NCBI RefSeq assembly: GCF_014642735.1
Contig: NZ_BMIV01000002.1
Location: forward strand, 124,001 to 188,000
Reading direction: 5' to 3'
Source: Paracoccus acridae
GTDB lineage: Bacteria; Pseudomonadota; Alphaproteobacteria; Rhodobacterales; Rhodobacteraceae
Length of the DNA: 64,000 bases
A model generated the notes under the pieces. The model saw only the letters and a program-made list of their open reading frames with translations. It was not told where the DNA came from and searched no databases. This document shows, piece after piece, positions 46,312 to 56,063 of this stretch (position 1 is its first letter; the number at the start of each line of letters is the position of its first letter). Made by a program: the position numbers and the translations under genes.

Positions 46312-46964
46312 TCGCCCTTCTAGGGCGCGACCTGCGGCTGGCCGTTCGGGCGGGCGGCGGCTTCGGCCTTGGCGTGGCCTTCTTCCTGATCCTGTGCGCG
46401 CTTGTTCCTTTCGGCGTCGGCCCGGATACCGCCGCGCTGCAACCGATTGCCGCGGGCATCCTGTGGCTGGGCGCGCTGCTGGCCTGTCTTTTGTCGCTCG
46501 ACCGCATCTTCGCGCTGGATCACGAGGATGGAAGCCTGGACCTGCTGGCGACCTCGCCCCTGCCGCTGGAGGGGGCGGTGGCGGTCAAGGCGCTTGCGCA
46601 TTGGATCACCACCGGCCTGCCGCTGATCGTGGCGGCGCCCTTGTTCGGCATCCTGCTGCACCTGCCGCCCGCCGCGATCCCGGCGCTGCTTGGATCCCTG
46701 TTGCTGGGCACGCCGGCCCTGTCGATGCTGGGCGCCTTTGGCGCGGCCGTCACCGTGGGCTTGCGGCGCGGGGGGCTGCTTTTGTCGCTGTTGGTGCTGC
46801 CGCTCTACATCCCGACGCTGATCTTCGGGACCGAGATGATCCGGCGAGGGCAGGAGGGGGGCGACATGGGGCCGCCGCTGCTGTTCCTGGCGGGGATCAC
46901 GGCGGGCGTGCTGGCGGTGATACCTTTTGCCGCAGCCGCCGCGCTGCGGGTCAATCTGCGGTGA
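46308..46964 (+). CDS. ccmB: heme exporter membrane subunit CcmB
   Basis: 218 residues with six hydrophobic helices. The conserved [21 protein letters not shown] segment and [11 protein letters not shown] are family landmarks. Membrane partner of CcmA. Start ATG at 46308, inside a longer open frame. It overlaps the ccmA stop (ATGA). 42 bases before ccmC. Confidence 0.95.
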   Translation: MIALLGRDLRLAVRAGGGFGLGVAFFLILCALVPFGVGPDTAALQPIAAGILWLGALLACLLSLDRIFALDHEDGSLDLLATSPLPLEGAVAVKALAHWITTGLPLIVAAPLFGILLHLPPAAIPALLGSLLLGTPALSMLGAFGAAVTVGLRRGGLLLSLLVLPLYIPTLIFGTEMIRRGQEGGDMGPPLLFLAGITAGVLAVIPFAAAAALRVNLR

Positions 46965-47006
46965 AGCGGCTTGAGTGGCACCGCTGCGGGCGCTAGGGGA
47001 ATATCC

Positions 47007-47732
47007 ATGTCGATCTGGGAATATGCAAACCCTGTCAAGTTCATGCGCACATCCGGCGCCGCCCTGCCTTGGGTCGTGGCGGGTGCGGCTGTCTGCACCG
47101 TCACGGGCCTTGTCTGGGGCTTCCTGACGCCCGAGGATTACCGGCAAGGGTCCACCGTCAAGATCGTCTTCCTGCACGTCCCTGCCGCCATGATGGCGAT
47201 CAACATCTGGGTGATGATGCTGGTGGCCTCGCTGATCTGGCTGATCCGCCGCCACCATGTCAGCGCGCTTGCCGCCAAGGCCGCCGCCCCCATCGGCGCG
47301 GTGATGACGCTGATCGGGCTGATCACCGGCGCGGTCTGGGGCCAGCCGATGTGGGGGACCTGGTGGGAATGGGATCCGCGCCTGACCAGCTTCCTGATCC
47401 TTCTGCTGTTCTATATCGGCTATATCGCCCTGTGGTCCGCGGTCGAAGATCCGGACAGCGCCGCCGACCTGACGGGGGTCCTGTGCCTTGTGGGGTCGGT
47501 CTTTGCGCTGTTGTCGCGCTATGCGGTGTTCTTCTGGAACCAGGGCCTGCACCAGGGCGCCAGCCTGTCGGTCCAGCCGGGCGAAAGGATGAGCGCGGTG
47601 TACCGTTATCCGCTTTACCTGACCATGCTGGGCTTCGGCCTGCTGTTCCTGGCGCTGCTGCTGATCCGCACCCGCACGGAAATCCGCAGGCGCAGGCTCG
47701 CCGCCCTGCAAGCACGAGAGATGCGCGCATGA
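47007..47732 (+). CDS. ccmC: heme exporter protein CcmC
   Basis: 241 residues, six helices. The tryptophan-rich heme-handling motif WGTWWEWDPRLTS is present, with flanking histidines in FLHVPAA and GLHQGAS. It passes heme to CcmE at the periplasmic face. Start ATG at 47007. Overlaps ccmD by 4 bases. Confidence 0.95.
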   Translation: MSIWEYANPVKFMRTSGAALPWVVAGAAVCTVTGLVWGFLTPEDYRQGSTVKIVFLHVPAAMMAINIWVMMLVASLIWLIRRHHVSALAAKAAAPIGAVMTLIGLITGAVWGQPMWGTWWEWDPRLTSFLILLLFYIGYIALWSAVEDPDSAADLTGVLCLVGSVFALLSRYAVFFWNQGLHQGASLSVQPGERMSAVYRYPLYLTMLGFGLLFLALLLIRTRTEIRRRRLAALQAREMRA

Positions 47733-47872
47733 TCGAACTTGGTAAATACGCGGGCGCTGTGATCGGCGCCTATGGACTGTCGCTTGCGCTGCTGGGCGGG
47801 TTGATCTGGCAGACGCTGGCCGCCAATGCCCGCGCCCGCCGCGATCTGGAAAGGCAGGAAAACCGTGGCTAG
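47729..47872 (+). CDS. ccmD: heme exporter protein CcmD
   Basis: 47 residues with one helix (YAGAVIGAYGLSLALLGGLIW) and a basic C-terminus (NARARRDLERQENRG). Size, position between ccmC and ccmG and the tyrosine near the N-terminus fit CcmD. It stabilises the CcmC-CcmE complex. Overlaps ccmG by 8 bases. Confidence 0.93.
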   Translation: MIELGKYAGAVIGAYGLSLALLGGLIWQTLAANARARRDLERQENRG

Positions 47873-48407
47873 GATTTCACCGCTTGTCGCCGTCCCGCCC
47901 CTGGCCTTTGCCGCCCTGGCGGGGATGTTCCTGTGGGGGATGGGCCGCGACGCGCCGAACGAACTGCCCTCGGCCATGGTGGGGCGCGATGCGCCCGCCG
48001 TGCCGCAGACCACCTTGCCCGGCAAGACCCAGTTGACCGACGAGATGCTGCGCCAGCCCGGGGTGAAGCTTGTCAATTTCTGGGCAAGCTGGTGCCCGCC
48101 CTGCCGGGCGGAGCATCCGACGCTGACCGACCTTGCCAAGCGGATGCCGGTCTATGGCGTCGATCTGCGCGATACGGATGCCAACGCCCTGCAGTTCCTG
48201 GCGGAAGACGGTGACCCTTACGCGGCGATCGCGACCGATCCCAAGGGGCGCACAGCGATCGACTGGGGCGTCACGGCCCCGCCGGAAACCTTTATCGTCG
48301 ATGGCGAGGGACGCATCCTTTATCGCTATGCCGGTCCGCTGGTGCGCGAGGATTACACCAACCGCTTCCTTCCGGAACTGGAAAAGGCCATGGCGGCCGA
48401 GGAATAG
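47865..48407 (+). CDS. ccmG: thiol:disulfide interchange protein CcmG/DsbE
   Basis: 180 residues from the GTG at 47865, which has AGGAAAAC upstream. The longer open frame starts inside ccmD. Membrane anchor at residues 6-26, then a thioredoxin fold with the active site WASWCPPC and the cis-Pro region TAPPETFIVDGEG. It reduces apocytochrome c cysteines for heme ligation. Last gene of the cluster here. ccmE, ccmF and ccmH are not in the window. Confidence 0.95.
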   Translation: MARISPLVAVPPLAFAALAGMFLWGMGRDAPNELPSAMVGRDAPAVPQTTLPGKTQLTDEMLRQPGVKLVNFWASWCPPCRAEHPTLTDLAKRMPVYGVDLRDTDANALQFLAEDGDPYAAIATDPKGRTAIDWGVTAPPETFIVDGEGRILYRYAGPLVREDYTNRFLPELEKAMAAEE

Positions 48408-48411
48408 ACCC

Positions 48412-48427
48412 GCCCCCGGCCGGGGGC
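48412..48427. terminator. 16-base GC palindrome after ccmG
   Basis: GCCCCCGG/CCGGGGGC is a perfect palindrome, 5 bases after the ccmG stop, between convergent transcription units. Plausible terminator for both, without a T-run. Confidence 0.5.
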
Positions 48428-48443
48428 AGGCGCGGATCGACCC

Positions 48444-48788
48444 TCAGGGCCCGTCGTTCAGATAAGGGGTCGAGGTGGCCGATGCCGATTTGCCGGCCTT
48501 GGCCGAGGTGGACTTGGTCGATTTCCGGGTCTTCTTCTTCGGCTCCTGCTCCAACAACTGGGGCTGGCTTTCGTCAGCGGTCTGGGCCGCGTCGGGAGAC
48601 TGGATCGAATCGCCCCCCTGGCCGCCCGACATGTCGCCGCTGCCGGTCTGGTCGCCCTGGCCCGTCTGGTTGCGCAGTTCTTCCTCGGCGCGCGACCAGT
48701 GGTCGGCGTCGCGTCCTTCGGGGCGGCCTTCGCTTTCCCAGATCTCGTGGGCGCGTTGCCTGATGCGTTCCTGATGGTCCTGGTCCAT
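48444..48788 (-). CDS. DUF2934 domain protein
   Basis: 114 residues. The N-terminal 40 residues show the DUF2934 pattern (RIRQRAHEIWESEGRPEGRDADHW), then a Gln/Gly/Ser-rich linker and a Lys/Ser/Ala-rich basic tail (KKKTRKSTKSTSAKAGKSA) like histone H1-type tails. A strong GGAGGA precedes the ATG at 48788. It follows glgX by 16 bases and is probably the last gene of the trehalose/glycogen unit. The function is unknown; the tail suggests nucleic acid binding. Confidence 0.75.
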   Translation of the reverse strand: MDQDHQERIRQRAHEIWESEGRPEGRDADHWSRAEEELRNQTGQGDQTGSGDMSGGQGGDSIQSPDAAQTADESQPQLLEQEPKKKTRKSTKSTSAKAGKSASATSTPYLNDGP

Positions 48789-48804
48789 GTCTTCCTCCTT
48801 TGGT

Positions 48805-50883
48805 TTAGGCCTGGGGCGTTCCTGCCGCGACAAGCGCCATCACGGTCTGCCATGGCACCGTCAGGGTGCCGGTGACGGAATGATCCTGTTCGACCTGCTC
48901 GGCCGAGGTGTCGATGCGCCGCGTCCATTCGCCCTCGGGCAGGGCGAATTCCGCATCCTCGCCCGCGTTGATCACGATCAGCAGGTTCGGCCCGCCGGGG
49001 GTCGCCTGGTGCAGGCCAAGGCAACGCAGTTCGGCATCCTGCCAGTCACCCTCCTCCATCGTGCCGCCGCGCGGGTGCAGCCACAGGAACGCGGGCTGGC
49101 GGTCCTGCGCATCGTCCGGCGACGCGCCAAAGCGCGACTGCGACAGCGGGACGTCCTTGCGGAACGCGGCAAGCGCCTGCACGGCGGTCAGGATGTCTTC
49201 CCTTGCCTTGTCCCATTCCAGCCAGCTGATCGCGTTGTCCTGGCAATAGGCGTTGTTGTTGCCGTCCTGCGTATTGCCAAGGTCGTCGCCCGCCAGGATC
49301 ATCGGCACGCCCTGGGACAGCATCACTGTCGCCAGCATCGCGCGGACCCGGCGGACGCGCGCGGCGATGATGCCGGGATCGTCGGTCGCGCCTTCGGCCC
49401 CCAGGTTGTCGGACAGGTTGTGATCGTGCCCGTCGCGGTTTTCCTCGCCATTGGCGTCGTTGTGCTTGTCGTTGAAGCTGACCGTGTCCCACAAGGTGAA
49501 CCCGTCATGGGCCGCCACGAAGTTCACGCTGGACGTCGCCGGGCGATGGCTGTGGTTGAACTGCACGGGCGATCCCGACAGCCGTTCGGCCATGGCGGGC
49601 AACAGTCCCGGATCGCGGCGCCAGAAGGCGCGGGTATCGTCGCGGAACTTGTCGTTCCATTCGCGGAAGGGCCAGCGATAGCCGCCGACCTGATAGCCGC
49701 CTTCGCCGATGTCCCAGGGTTCCGCGATCAGCTTGGCGCTGGACAGGATCGGATCCTGACGAATGGCATTGAAGAACGACCCGTCGCGTTCAAAGCCCTG
49801 CGCTTCGCGCCCCAGGGTCGATGCCAGGTCGAAGCGGAAGCCGTCCACATGCATCGCCTCGACCCAGTATCGCAGGCTGTCCATCACCATCCGCAAGACC
49901 ACGGGATGGGCGACGTTCAGCGTGTTGCCGGTGCCGGTCGTGTCGAAGCCGTGGCGCGGGTTGTCGGGCGACAGCAGGTAATAGGACGCGTTGTCGATGC
50001 CCCGGAAGGACATCGTCTGGCCCAGTTCGTTGCCCTCGGCCGTGTGGTTGTAGACCACGTCCAGGATCACCTCGATCCCAGCCTTGTGCAGCTTGCGGAT
50101 CGCCTCCTTCACCTCTCGGATCTGGCCGGATTTCAGATAGGGGGCGTGGGGCGCGAAGAAGGATAGCGTGGAATAGCCCCAGTAGTTCGACAGCCCCCGT
50201 TCGACCAGGAAACGGTCGTTGGCAAAGGCATGGATCGGCAAAAGCTCGATCGCGGTGGCGCCGATGCGGTGCAGGTGTTCGATCACCGCGTCGCTGCCAA
50301 GGCCCCGGAATGTCCCGCGATCGGCCTCGGGGACGCCCGGATGCAGTTGCGTCAGGCCCTTGACGTGGCTTTCATAGATCATGGTGCTTTGCCAGGGCGT
50401 GCGGATGGCGCGGTCGGTGTCCCAGTCGAACTTGGCATCGACCACCACGGCCTTGGGCATGAACGCCGCGCTGTCGCGGGTATCGAAGGTCAGGTCGTCC
50501 TCGCCCACCTGATATCCGTGCAGGGCGTCGTCCCACTTGATCTGGCCGCGCAATTCGCGGGCATAGGGGTCCAGAAGCAGCTTGTTGGGGTTGAAGCGGT
50601 GACCCTGTTCGGGGGCATAGGGGCCGTGGACGCGATAGCCATAGACCTGACCCGGCCCGATGCCGGGCAGATAGCCGAACCAGACCCCGCCCTCCATGTC
50701 GGGCAGTTCCAGCCGGTGCAGCTCGTGTTCGCCGCTGTCGTCGAACAGGCACAGTTCCACCTTGGTGGCATGGTCGGAAAACAGGGCGAAGTTGGTTCCT
50801 TCGCCCAGGAATTCGGCACCCAGGATGTCGGGGCGGGTTACGGTCAGGTCGAAGGCAGGCACTTGCTTCGTGTCGCGCATCAT
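48805..50883 (-). CDS. glgX: glycogen debranching enzyme GlgX
   Basis: 692 residues, GH13 with an N-terminal CBM48 domain. The catalytic barrel shows DVVYNHTAEGNE, the nucleophile Asp in DGFRFDLAS, the acid Glu in LIAEPWD and NFVAAHDGFTL. It hydrolyses alpha-1,6 branches of phosphorylase-trimmed glycogen. I chose the ATG at 50883, 10 bases after the glgC stop; an earlier ATG at 50904 would overlap glgC. Confidence 0.94.
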   Translation of the reverse strand: MMRDTKQVPAFDLTVTRPDILGAEFLGEGTNFALFSDHATKVELCLFDDSGEHELHRLELPDMEGGVWFGYLPGIGPGQVYGYRVHGPYAPEQGHRFNPNKLLLDPYARELRGQIKWDDALHGYQVGEDDLTFDTRDSAAFMPKAVVVDAKFDWDTDRAIRTPWQSTMIYESHVKGLTQLHPGVPEADRGTFRGLGSDAVIEHLHRIGATAIELLPIHAFANDRFLVERGLSNYWGYSTLSFFAPHAPYLKSGQIREVKEAIRKLHKAGIEVILDVVYNHTAEGNELGQTMSFRGIDNASYYLLSPDNPRHGFDTTGTGNTLNVAHPVVLRMVMDSLRYWVEAMHVDGFRFDLASTLGREAQGFERDGSFFNAIRQDPILSSAKLIAEPWDIGEGGYQVGGYRWPFREWNDKFRDDTRAFWRRDPGLLPAMAERLSGSPVQFNHSHRPATSSVNFVAAHDGFTLWDTVSFNDKHNDANGEENRDGHDHNLSDNLGAEGATDDPGIIAARVRRVRAMLATVMLSQGVPMILAGDDLGNTQDGNNNAYCQDNAISWLEWDKAREDILTAVQALAAFRKDVPLSQSRFGASPDDAQDRQPAFLWLHPRGGTMEEGDWQDAELRCLGLHQATPGGPNLLIVINAGEDAEFALPEGEWTRRIDTSAEQVEQDHSVTGTLTVPWQTVMALVAAGTPQA

Positions 50884-50893
50884 GTGTTCCGAT

Positions 50894-52015
50894 TCAGGCG
50901 ACATCGCGCGGCTGCAACGACGGACGTGTCCCGGCCGGCAGGAATGTCGCCCTGCGCATCGTGTCACGGCGGTCCAGCATGGCCTGGGTGATCAGAAGGG
51001 TGTTCCGGTCGCGGCGGAACCAGCGGTCGTCCTCGTCCGGGTCCTCGCCCACGACCAGGCCCGCGGGAATGCGCACGCCAGGTGCCACCAGACACTGCGA
51101 CAGCCGGGCCGAGGAGGGAACAAGCGCCCCCGGCATCGCCACGCTGCCCCGGCCCAGATACCATTCCGACAGGGTCGATATGCGCGGCAGTCGCACCGGT
51201 TGCTGGCCCAGGAAGTCCAGATGGGACTGGCGCAAGGCGTCGATCGTTCCGACATCGCGCCAATAGGCCTGTCCCGAGGGCCCGGCGGGAAGGCGATAGG
51301 CCATGGCCAGGCCCTGCGACACGGCGGCGGGAATGACCTCGTGCCCGAAGTCGAGGGATTCGATATCCTGGCCGAACAGCGCGTCCCGAAGCCAGTCCGT
51401 CTCGAAGACATAGATGCCCATCGACACCATGGCCCGGTCCGGCTCGCCCGGGATCGCGGGGGGATGGGCGGGTTTTTCCAGGAAGGACCGGATGCGACCG
51501 GTGGCGTCGGCCTGCATCACGCCGAAGCTGCTGGCCTGGGACAGGGGAACCACGTCCACGGCGACGGTGACCGCGGCGCCCGATGCGCGGTGCGCGGCGA
51601 TCAGCGCGGCATAGTCCATGTCATAGATATGATCGGCGGCCAGGACCAGAACCTGATCCGAGCCCCAGTCCTTTATCTGCGCCCAGTTGTGCCGCACCGC
51701 ATCGGCGGTTCCCAGATAGCGGTTGTGCCCGTTGCGCAGGATCATCCCGCCATCCGGGAAATGGCCGCCCCACCGCGCGGGCAAATGGTCATGCAGGGTG
51801 GCAGGGGCAAATTGCGTGGCCACAAGCAACCTGTCCAGCCCCGACCGGACGACGTTCGCCATGGCAAAATCAACGATCCGGTTGCGGCCGGCGAAATGCA
51901 CGGCCGGCTTGCTTTCGGCAGTCGTCAGGTCGTGCAACCGGGATCCCTTGCCGCCCGCCAGAAGGACGGTTGCAACAGCCTGGCCCGTTGGATTGGATGT
52001 GCGCAATGCTGACAC
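50894..52015 (-). CDS. glgC: glucose-1-phosphate adenylyltransferase GlgC
   Basis: 373 residues from the GTG at 52015, which has AAAGGA upstream. The open frame continues 22 codons further without homology. Motifs are LLAGGKGSRLHDLT (nucleotide binding), KPAVHFAGRNRIVDFAM, LAADHIYDMDY and WRDVGTIDA, followed by a C-terminal beta-helix. It makes ADP-glucose, the precursor for glycogen. It is shorter than the 420-430 residues usual for GlgC, mainly at the N-terminus. No glgA or glgB is in the window. Confidence 0.9.
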   Translation of the reverse strand: MSALRTSNPTGQAVATVLLAGGKGSRLHDLTTAESKPAVHFAGRNRIVDFAMANVVRSGLDRLLVATQFAPATLHDHLPARWGGHFPDGGMILRNGHNRYLGTADAVRHNWAQIKDWGSDQVLVLAADHIYDMDYAALIAAHRASGAAVTVAVDVVPLSQASSFGVMQADATGRIRSFLEKPAHPPAIPGEPDRAMVSMGIYVFETDWLRDALFGQDIESLDFGHEVIPAAVSQGLAMAYRLPAGPSGQAYWRDVGTIDALRQSHLDFLGQQPVRLPRISTLSEWYLGRGSVAMPGALVPSSARLSQCLVAPGVRIPAGLVVGEDPDEDDRWFRRDRNTLLITQAMLDRRDTMRRATFLPAGTRPSLQPRDVA

Positions 52016-52070
52016 CGAAGCGATCCTTTGTATGGAGATGCAAGCAGCCCCGTGGGCAACTTGCTTTCCA

Positions 52071-52095
52071 AACTGAAACAACGCGTGATTGTTCC
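52071..52095 (-). promoter_or_regulatory. EcfG-like promoter of glgC-glgX
   Basis: GGAAC (52091-52095), 17 bases, then GTTT (GTT at 52071-52073) on the minus strand, 56 bases before the glgC GTG. The base before GTT is A, where the consensus has C, so this is a good but not perfect match. Confidence 0.45.
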
Positions 52096-52120
52096 CGGGA
52101 ACGCCAAATATTGTGGGGCG

Positions 52121-54355
52121 TCAGGAAGCCTGGGTGATCGCCACGCTGACCTGGCTGCCATCGCCGAAGGCACGAAACAGGATTTCTGCTTCGCGTTGCG
52201 CCGGGATGCGTGAAAATGCGGCGGTCAGAACCTGCCCCTGGCTTTTGCGGATCAGACGAACGCCCGCATCGTCGATCTGGATCGCGGCGTCCGCATCGCG
52301 CAGGAAATCCTGCCGGGTCTTGCGCAGGGACAGAAGCTGCTGCGTCCAGTGCATCTTGGCGTCCCTGTCCTGCGCCCGTTCGGGAAACGCCGCCCAATCG
52401 ACAGCCAGGCGATTGTCCGGGTCGGTCAGCGCCAGAAGCCCCGCCTCGTCCCCGCGATAGATGTCGGGAAAGCCGGGCATCAGCATCTGGAAGGCAAGCT
52501 GCGCAAAGGCCAGCGCTTCGCCCCGTTGCAGCAGGGATTGCAGGGCAGGGGGTTCCCGATCAGCCCATTGATCCAGGATGTCCCGCGCAAAGGTCTTTGC
52601 GGCGGTTTCGGCAGCCTCGTCCGGGTTCGTCCAGAAGCTTGTCAGCTTGGCCTCGCGCATGGCCTTTTCGATATGCTGGTTCAGCCGGTCCGCGGTCCTT
52701 TCCGCCTGCCCGTCCCAGATCGCCAGCGCGGATTGGAGGACATACCACCGCCAACGAGGCTCGACCCCCTCGGCCGAAGGCAGGGCCGCCGATTGGTCAT
52801 GAAGCGCCTGGAACGCCTGGGGCAGGTGGCTGATCGCGACCAGGCGCATCCGGGAATCGCCTGACCGCTTGGTGTCATGGGTGGACACCAGCGTCATGTC
52901 CGCAGGGCGTCGGGCGGCCAGGAACGCGGTGGCCTCGTCGGCGGTGATGGTGGGTTCGTCGGGTTCCGCCCCCACCTCGTTCGCCGCCAGATAGCGGGTC
53001 CAGCGGAAGCCTGCGGTGTCTTCCTGCGCCTTGGCAAGCAGCGCGCCCGACACCTGCTGGAAGCGGCGCACGAAGGCGCGGGCGGCATCGGTCCGGGGAT
53101 CCGTCATCAGATCGACCAGCAGATCGACCACCGCCCGGCTGCGCAGCCCCTGCGCCGCGTCGTCGGCAATGGTGCGCAGCAACTCGCGGTCCTCGGGGCG
53201 GGCCGTGTCGGTGACATAGGTGCGGTATCGCGGCGTGGCGACCAGCAGCGCCGTCACCGCCTCGCGCAGGGATTCCGGGCCGGGCTCGGCCAGGGGGGAT
53301 CCTCGCGCCGCCAAGGCCGCCATGTCGCGCAACTGCCGCCGTTCGGCCGCCAGTTCGTTGTCCAGGACGTCCAGCTTGGCCTGGCGCAGTTCGTCGCGGA
53401 AATCGCTGTCGATGCCGGTCGCCAGCCGCCAGGCATGGTCCAGTTCCTCGATCCCCGACGGATCGGTGAAGGCCCTGGCGATCAGGCGCGCGGCCTCGTA
53501 TCCGGTGGTGCCGGCGGTCCTCCAGTCGGGCGGCAGGGTTTCATGGCCCACCAGGATCTTCTCCACCCAGACCGGGGTGTCGGGCAGGGCCTGGTGCAGC
53601 CAGTCCAGATAGGTGGCGGGATCGGCCAATCCGTCGATGTGATCGACGCGCAGGCCCTGGACCCGGCCCGAACGCACCAGATCGAAGATCAGGCTGTGGG
53701 TGTCGTCGAAGACCGCCCGATCCTCGACCCGCATGCCGATCAGGCTGGTGACGTTGAAGAACCGCCGATGGGTGATGCCGTCCCGTTCCAGTTCGTAATG
53801 GACCAGCCGCCAATGCTGGGCATCGTGCATGGCGCGCAGATCGTCGCCGGCGGGGCTGCCTTCGGCCAAAGGCACGGCGACATCGCCGAACCGCCACATC
53901 CCGTCCGCCGCGCTGAAGGCCCCATCGGCCAGCATCTTCTCGAACGGTTCGGGCAGGAAGGGCAGGACCAGCGGCCCCGCATCCCAGTCGATGTCGAAAT
54001 GCCGGGCATAGCGGCTGGAAGGCCCATGCTTCAGCACATCCAGCAGCCAAGGGTTTTCCAGGGTGAAGGCCGTGTGGTTCGGCACGATGTCCAGGATGAT
54101 CCCCAGGCCCCGGTCTTGCGCCGCCTGGGCCAGCCGGTCGAAGCCTTCGCGCCCGCCAAGGGCCGGGTCGATCCTGGTCGGGTCGATGATGTCATAGCCA
54201 TGCGTCGATCCGGTCGAGGCCTGGAAGATCGGCGACAGATACAGGTGCGACACCCCCAGATCGGTCAGATAGGGCAAAAGCCGCGTCACGCGGTCGAAGT
54301 CCACGCCCTCGCGCATCTGGATCCGATAGGTCGCCGTGGGGATATGGGGGGTCAT
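52121..54355 (-). CDS. treY: malto-oligosyltrehalose synthase TreY
   Basis: 744 residues. GH13 isomerase that turns the reducing end of a maltodextrin into a trehalosyl unit. Landmarks are PTATYRIQMREGVDF and LGVSHLYLSPIFQA near the start, STHGYDIIDP, DIVPNHTAFT, GLRVDHIDGLADP and WVEKILVGHETLP. It works with TreZ, whose gene overlaps it by 4 bases (ATGA). 105 bases separate it from glgC, where an extra promoter lies. Confidence 0.94.
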   Translation of the reverse strand: MTPHIPTATYRIQMREGVDFDRVTRLLPYLTDLGVSHLYLSPIFQASTGSTHGYDIIDPTRIDPALGGREGFDRLAQAAQDRGLGIILDIVPNHTAFTLENPWLLDVLKHGPSSRYARHFDIDWDAGPLVLPFLPEPFEKMLADGAFSAADGMWRFGDVAVPLAEGSPAGDDLRAMHDAQHWRLVHYELERDGITHRRFFNVTSLIGMRVEDRAVFDDTHSLIFDLVRSGRVQGLRVDHIDGLADPATYLDWLHQALPDTPVWVEKILVGHETLPPDWRTAGTTGYEAARLIARAFTDPSGIEELDHAWRLATGIDSDFRDELRQAKLDVLDNELAAERRQLRDMAALAARGSPLAEPGPESLREAVTALLVATPRYRTYVTDTARPEDRELLRTIADDAAQGLRSRAVVDLLVDLMTDPRTDAARAFVRRFQQVSGALLAKAQEDTAGFRWTRYLAANEVGAEPDEPTITADEATAFLAARRPADMTLVSTHDTKRSGDSRMRLVAISHLPQAFQALHDQSAALPSAEGVEPRWRWYVLQSALAIWDGQAERTADRLNQHIEKAMREAKLTSFWTNPDEAAETAAKTFARDILDQWADREPPALQSLLQRGEALAFAQLAFQMLMPGFPDIYRGDEAGLLALTDPDNRLAVDWAAFPERAQDRDAKMHWTQQLLSLRKTRQDFLRDADAAIQIDDAGVRLIRKSQGQVLTAAFSRIPAQREAEILFRAFGDGSQVSVAITQAS

Positions 54356-56061
54356 GTGAACCTTGTGCTGACAGAAAGGGCAAAGGGATCGGTGCCGATG
54401 CGGCCCAGGGAAAAGGCGGCATTCTCGTGGGGCTGCAGGTCGGGTTGGGACTGGCCCAAACTAAGCCGCAGATCCAGGATGCCGGCATGGAAATGCCAAG
54501 TCGCGGCTAGGGATGCGGCGCCGTGGCGCGTGACCTGGGCAGGCTGGCTGCGCCCGCTTTTCAGCAGCGGCACCACATGGTCGCGGCGGAAGGCCAGGGC
54601 GCGGGCGGTCAGATCAAGCCAGTCGCGGGCCTGCGGGTCGTTCCAATCCAGCTTCGACCGGGCAAAGGTGTCCATGGCCAGCGGATCGGGCACCTTGGAA
54701 CCCAGGCTGGCAATGCCCGCGAATTCGGCGGCACGGCCCTTGCGCACGGCCTCGGCCAGGTCGCCGGTGAAATCGGCGAAGAACAGGAAGGGGGTCGTGG
54801 CGCCCCGTTCCTCGCCCATGAAGATCATCGGGATATAGGGCGCGGTCAGCAGCAGGGCGAAGGCGGTCCTGACGCCCTGCGGATCGGCCAGCGACAGCAG
54901 TCGTTCGCCCAGGGCGCGGTTGCCGACCTGGTCATGGGTCTGGGTGGAATTGACGAAGCCCGTGGGAGGCAGATCGCCGCAAGGCTCTCCCCTCGGTTCG
55001 TCGCGGCCGGGGCGGGGCTGGCCTTCCTCGATATGGCCGCGCTGCAGGGCCAGGCACAAATCGCCGATCGGGTCATGCGAGAAGCTGGCGTAATAGCTGT
55101 CGGACTCGCCCGTCAGGGCGCAATGGACCGCATGATGGAAGTCGTCGTTCCAGCTTGCGTCATAGCCGTTTTCGCGCAGGAAGCGTTCGTTGCGCTCATC
55201 CTCGACGATCAGGTAGATGGCGCGGCTTTCGTCCACCGCGCGGACGCGGCGGGCGAAGGTCGTCATGAAGTCGTCGGCGCCCGGCCCGCTGATCTGATGG
55301 ACCGCATCCAGCCGCAGCCCGTCCAGGCGGTATTCGCCGATCCAGTATTCGGCGCACTGGATCCAGTATTCCCGCACGGCATCTTGCGAAAAGTCGATGG
55401 CCGCGCCCCAGGGGGTATGGCGGCTTTCGTCGAAAAAGGGCGGGGCGGCGTGGTGCAGATAGGCGCCTTCGGGACCGAAATGGTTCATCACCAGATCCAG
55501 GATCACCATGATCCCCAGCGAATGGGCATGATCCACGAAGCGGCGCAGGTCGTCCGGGCTGCCATAGGCCGGGTGCAGCGCATAGGGCAGCACCCCGTCA
55601 TAGCCCCAGCCGCGATCCCCCTGCCATTGCCCCACGGGCATCAGTTCGACCGCGGTGATGCCCAGTTCCGCCAGTTCCGCCAGCTTGTCGGACGCGGCGT
55701 CCAGCGTGCCCTGGGGCGTGAAGGTGCCCAGGTGCAGTTCATAGATGACCGCCTCGGCCCAGTCGCGTCCGGACCAGGGTGTCTGCCAGTCGTGACCGGA
55801 CGGACCAACCACCACCGAAGGCGCGTGGACATCGCCCGATTGAAGGCGGCTGGCCGGATCGGGAATGTCCTGACCGTCCACGCGCAGCAGATAGCTGTCG
55901 CCCGGCCGCGCCGGAACGGTGGCCGACCAGAATCCGTCCGCCGCGCGTTCCATGGCATGCGCCCGCCCGTTCAGGATCAGGCCCACTTCATCCGCCTTGG
56001 GTGCCCAGATGCCGACCGACCAGCCGGCATCCGTCCACCGTCCCCCCCATGCCTGCATCAT
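54352..56061 (-). CDS. treZ: malto-oligosyltrehalose trehalohydrolase TreZ
   Basis: 569 residues. GH13 with an N-terminal CBM48-like domain (WSVGIWAPKADEVGL). Barrel motifs are DLVMNHFGPEG, GLRLDAVHQI (nucleophile Asp), LIVEDERN (acid Glu) and the TreZ-specific NSTQTHDQVGNRALGERL. It cuts trehalose from TreY's product. The start is the ATG at 56061, 2 bases after the SDR stop. A GTG two codons earlier would overlap it. Order SDR-treZ-treY-glgC-glgX-DUF2934 suggests one transcript with an internal promoter. Confidence 0.93.
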   Translation of the reverse strand: MMQAWGGRWTDAGWSVGIWAPKADEVGLILNGRAHAMERAADGFWSATVPARPGDSYLLRVDGQDIPDPASRLQSGDVHAPSVVVGPSGHDWQTPWSGRDWAEAVIYELHLGTFTPQGTLDAASDKLAELAELGITAVELMPVGQWQGDRGWGYDGVLPYALHPAYGSPDDLRRFVDHAHSLGIMVILDLVMNHFGPEGAYLHHAAPPFFDESRHTPWGAAIDFSQDAVREYWIQCAEYWIGEYRLDGLRLDAVHQISGPGADDFMTTFARRVRAVDESRAIYLIVEDERNERFLRENGYDASWNDDFHHAVHCALTGESDSYYASFSHDPIGDLCLALQRGHIEEGQPRPGRDEPRGEPCGDLPPTGFVNSTQTHDQVGNRALGERLLSLADPQGVRTAFALLLTAPYIPMIFMGEERGATTPFLFFADFTGDLAEAVRKGRAAEFAGIASLGSKVPDPLAMDTFARSKLDWNDPQARDWLDLTARALAFRRDHVVPLLKSGRSQPAQVTRHGAASLAATWHFHAGILDLRLSLGQSQPDLQPHENAAFSLGRIGTDPFALSVSTRFT

Positions 56062-56063
56062 CG

